The notes beneath the pieces are model-generated. The model searched no databases. It was given only the letters and a program-made list of their open reading frames with translations, and was not told the origin of the DNA. A DNA stretch of 6,987 nucleotides from Myxococcota bacterium. Lineage in GTDB: Bacteria > Myxococcota > UBA4151. The position numbers and the translations under genes were made by a program. The stretch is taken from assembly GCA_028823075.1 (NCBI GenBank), contig JAPKCE010000097.1, positions 1 to 6,987 on the forward strand, written 5' to 3'. This document shows, piece after piece, positions 6,101 to 6,987 of this stretch. How positions within the stretch are numbered: the stretch's first letter is position 1; each line of letters starts with the position of its first letter.

Positions 6101-6657
6101 CTGACGCCGAACTCGCCGTCGACATGGTTGCGGGTCGCAATGCGATGGCGGGCACCGAGGCTCCACAAAGCAGACTTCTTATTGTCGTTGGAATACTTGC
6201 CGCGCAGCGTGGTATTATCACCGACCTTGTAACGGCCCTTAAGCTTGCCAAAGATGCGCCCGGTACGCTCATTACCACCGACATCAACGGCCAATGAGCC
6301 CCGTTTACTTTTAATCGTGGCACCCGCTTCGCCGTATTGATCACCATCGAGATAGCGACCGTACTCGCCCCGCATATCCAGGTTTTCGGTAACGTGACGC
6401 TCGCCGCCAACGCTGCCCTTCAAATGACCTGTGTCTTCGTTAAAATCGAGCTTGGCATAGATATCGTTGGTGCCATCGTCGTGGCCGACGGCGACCTTGC
6501 CGCGCCGATCCCCCTGCGCATCTTTGTAAACGTCCCAGGAATAGCGTTCAACACCGGTATCGTAAGTTGCCTTATCACGAGTAACGCCGTCAGTTTTATT
6601 CTCGACTTTATGCTCGTTTTTGATGGGCGGAACACCGTTGTTTTTAATGCGCGGCAT
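3112..6657 (-). CDS. Very large cysteine-free beta-hairpin-repeat protein of unknown function
   Basis: I do not recognise the family. The protein has about 1181 residues (1183 if the ATG at 6663 is used; numbering below uses 1183). After a short polar N-terminus, residues 14-615 have only one proline (P371) and read as successive amphipathic strands of 7-10 residues joined by polar turns such as D-S-K-G-K, T-D-G-N-D and D-N-R-D-G. Residues 698-722 are Gly-rich. The region around 820-860 (L-D-A-R-I-D-L-S and A-Y-E-T-A-M-K-G-D-W) and 960-1140 looks more helical. No cysteine occurs in the whole chain. There is no signal peptide, transmembrane helix, RTX nonapeptide or recognised catalytic motif. 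The start at 6657 is preferred because GGAG lies 7 nt upstream of it, but only 1 nt upstream of 6663. The stop overlaps the rmlB ribosome binding site. It could be a structural surface-related protein, an effector exported without a Sec signal, or a cytoplasmic scaffold. That it is a real gene is near certain given length and signals; function is open. Confidence 0.9.
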   Translation of the reverse strand: MPRIKNNGVPPIKNEHKVENKTDGVTRDKATYDTGVERYSWDVYKDAQGDRRGKVAVGHDDGTNDIYAKLDFNEDTGHLKGSVGGERHVTENLDMRGEYGRYLDGDQYGEAGATIKSKRGSLAVDVGGNERTGRIFGKLKGRYKVGDNTTLRGKYSNDNKKSALWSLGARHRIATRNHVDGEFGVSRSLGRFAKGEWLRKYKGGAVRDHLEVEHSAKKGLKASYEGLQKFDDGEIKEKVTYADGRLKAEAKGKLKTEDGHLKGATHFERRDDGRWSGDVGGEIKDDNNLYGGRVRKDLSGTKKLKGFYGRELSETLDAKVTGNVDSKGRWDLTGEADKELANDFSLKEKFTIDSKGKRTYTHKVTKSFPDNKARIGAELMHDSDGAKKLSVDGGITTDGNDRHEVDASYGVDKKGVRSAKVGYDFDNRDGFKAGVDLGMKGEGRSVGLDMKREHENKRGSDKLDLDWSTDKGFRAKGAVSRKLGEDSEISGSVSRNFRTGDVGAEGAFATMAGEDDDLKLRVGLKASTTNSARGVDVGLSREATAEKLGFGVNAGFETNDKRERFDLGGSLSGKSFFGLDETLKAGFGGGVQATKRSAVKNLSKLRKEALSDAPEGSGFVRYGMKANAKVDVGMKIPIGLAYVDTGYKHGSSYEVEFTSLETDPKLGTRPDIGDMKIPGNASELLSMKTGESFAIKGGTQHAVRGGGGLGTAIGTSAIGSVDARVGAKLTYAIKGNTRTEVTRGGDNSARMVVKATDTKTKGGGMEIFVGLNPNLPKIDGIGPIGDVATGLAKGMIKKWVSVGASMGKEKTTGDERLLDARIDLSHVEAKSAYETAMKGDWSEIERLSEAGHPGVQIDKSIISDIKAETKNFELAGFGMSYDQESGEALKSSDVTYKGRDFEVESDLDTDKVTKDGWFVDKDFKVQDFTRTVSAEDGGSLGTRKADEHWLGWSASKSDSFSSKEEVAGQLALARFVAGEDQSADLSKYGKKIGKLKEHRKLWLGPRNELRTTEVKTEIMLSDSALDRLSGKSSDEIWAAMSTAKLALSGDKPAPDWADPSKRMGLVAGLGDFDPFTRLSGDSANLFEKRSFDKASDFVSRLSAASKLPEEQRNDAIRGALASRPRDPVAIATMVELLGRDAVDMKVSVDSDAGKKGSEYDLNFSLRGSQYNVQKTVFGANL
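4819..6624 (-). repeat. Degenerate beta-hairpin repeat region within the large protein
   Basis: Residues 14-615 of the large protein repeat a strand-turn-strand pattern with a period of roughly 11-13 residues per strand and turn. The repeats are degenerate, with a recurrent turn of the type D-x-x-G-(R/K/H) followed by alternating hydrophobic and charged residues. The clearest related copies are E-D-T-G-H-L-K-G at 76-83 and E-D-G-H-L-K-G at 259-265, both followed after four residues by E-R, and D-D-G-R-W at 273-277 with D-S-K-G-R-W at 327-332 and D-S-K-G-K-R at 355-360. The DNA copies are diverged, so this is a protein-level repeat and not recent tandem duplication. Confidence 0.6.
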
Positions 6658-6664
6658 AATCATT

Positions 6665-6668
6665 CTCC
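6665..6668 (-). promoter_or_regulatory. Ribosome binding site deciding the start of the large gene
   Basis: GGAG on the minus strand (within TTTGGAGA). Two in-frame ATG codons follow, at 6663 and 6657. Spacing is 1 nt to the first and 7 nt to the second, so the second, giving a protein starting M-P-R-I-K-N-N, is the better start. Confidence 0.65.
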
Positions 6669-6699
6669 AAAGGCAGTCGTTAGTCCCTTATCGGGGCCT

Positions 6700-6728
6700 A
6701 TCTAAAGAGGTTGTGCGCTCTAGGGCAA
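6700..6728 (-). promoter_or_regulatory. Weak candidate promoter for the large gene and the operon
   Basis: In the 107-nt gap, the minus strand has TTGCCC (6728-6723) and TTAGAT (6705-6700) separated by 17 nt, a weak match to sigma-70-type -35 and -10 boxes. It would give an untranslated leader of about 35 nt before the large gene. This gap is the only sizeable intergenic space in the window, so a promoter here is expected, but these exact boxes are uncertain and read-through from the GGDEF gene is possible. Confidence 0.3.
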
Positions 6729-6764
6729 GCGACCGAGGAAGTTTACAGACTTCAACTCAGCTTG

Positions 6765-6987
6765 TCATTGCCCCTCGGCCAATTCGACGCGGTCACGCCC
6801 ACCCGCCTTGGCGGCGTAGAGCGCCTCATCGGCGCGCCCGATCAGGCCGAATACAGTGTCTGTAGCCTGCAATTGAGCGACCCCGACGCTAATGGTGATG
6901 GTCACGGGCGAACCGCTTTGCAGATCCATCGGCGTATCACCGATAACCCGCCGAACCTTCTCGGCCAGGGCCCGCGCTCCCTCAAGT
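6765..6987 (-). CDS. GGDEF-domain protein (diguanylate cyclase), C-terminal end only
   Basis: The reverse strand is open from the right edge to a TGA at 6767-6765, giving the last 73 residues of a protein whose start lies outside the window. They match the end of a GGDEF domain: V-T-I-T-I-S-V-G-V-A at 28-37 of the visible part (the strand following the catalytic hairpin in this family) and R-A-D-E-A-L-Y-A-A-K-A-G-G-R-D-R-V at 51-67, the near-invariant final helix. The family makes cyclic di-GMP from two GTP. The GG(D/E)EF signature and any inhibitory RxxD site are outside the window, so catalytic activity cannot be judged, nor can any N-terminal sensor. The domain ends six residues before the stop, so no C-terminal EAL domain follows. 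It is 107 nt upstream of the large gene, in the same direction, and may belong to a separate unit. Confidence 0.9.
   Translation of the reverse strand, partial: LEGARALAEKVRRVIGDTPMDLQSGSPVTITISVGVAQLQATDTVFGLIGRADEALYAAKAGGRDRVELAEGQ

Noticed and set aside
3112..6657. Large protein considered as an RTX toxin, autotransporter or outer-membrane porin
   Set aside because: No GGxGxDxxx nonapeptides, no signal peptide, no terminal aromatic residue as in many outer-membrane barrels (it ends in Leu), and no recognisable autotransporter barrel.
6683..6697. Possible small hairpin (TCCC ... GGGG) in the leader of the large gene
   Set aside because: Only four or five pairs, including a G-U pair; too weak to call a regulatory RNA structure.
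6738..6753. Inverted repeat GAAGT / ACTTC after the GGDEF stop, considered as a terminator or operator
   Set aside because: The stem is only 5 bp and AT-rich, with no following T-run on the minus strand; it is no better than chance in a 107-nt gap.
1..6987. CRISPR arrays, tRNA or rRNA genes, insertion sequences and attachment sites
   Set aside because: Nearly all bases are in coding regions with continuous frames; I saw no regularly spaced repeats, transposase motifs, terminal inverted repeats or cloverleaf-forming sequence.

Overview
The window is a compact set of genes that all read on the minus strand, so biological order runs from the right edge to the left. The base composition looks moderately GC-rich. 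An exported-type thioredoxin-fold protein, dTDP-sugar enzymes and a GGDEF protein fit a Gram-negative bacterium, perhaps a proteobacterium or myxobacterium-like lineage. No single gene here fixes the taxon.

Layout, in order of transcription: (1) 6987-6765, the C-terminal end of a GGDEF (diguanylate cyclase) protein. (2) A 107-nt intergenic region, the only real gap, which probably holds the promoter of the following run. (3) 6657-3112, a very large unrecognised protein of about 1181 residues. It has no cysteine, and a stretch of about 600 residues has only one proline and reads as amphipathic beta-hairpins, followed by a Gly-rich stretch and a more helical C-terminus. (4) 3102-2101, RmlB (dTDP-glucose 4,6-dehydratase). 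(5) 2100-1219, RmlD (dTDP-4-dehydrorhamnose reductase). (6) 1226-870, a small cupin like the type II phosphomannose isomerase domain. (7) 873-334, a thioredoxin-fold (redoxin-like) protein without any cysteine and with an N-terminal hydrophobic segment. (8) 318-1, the first 106 residues of arginyl-tRNA synthetase (ArgS), cut by the window edge.

From the large gene to argS the junctions are 9 nt, 0 nt, an 8-nt overlap, a 4-nt overlap and 15 nt. Several show Shine-Dalgarno sequences lying inside the previous gene or over its stop codon. This points to one polycistronic unit with translational coupling. RmlB and RmlD are two of the four enzymes that make dTDP-L-rhamnose for surface polysaccharide; rmlA and rmlC are not in view, and the PMI-type cupin sits where a third sugar gene might be expected.

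The most novel item is the large beta-rich protein, which I cannot assign to a family. Its coupling to rmlB is the strongest available clue and suggests, without proving, a cell-surface or glycan-related role.
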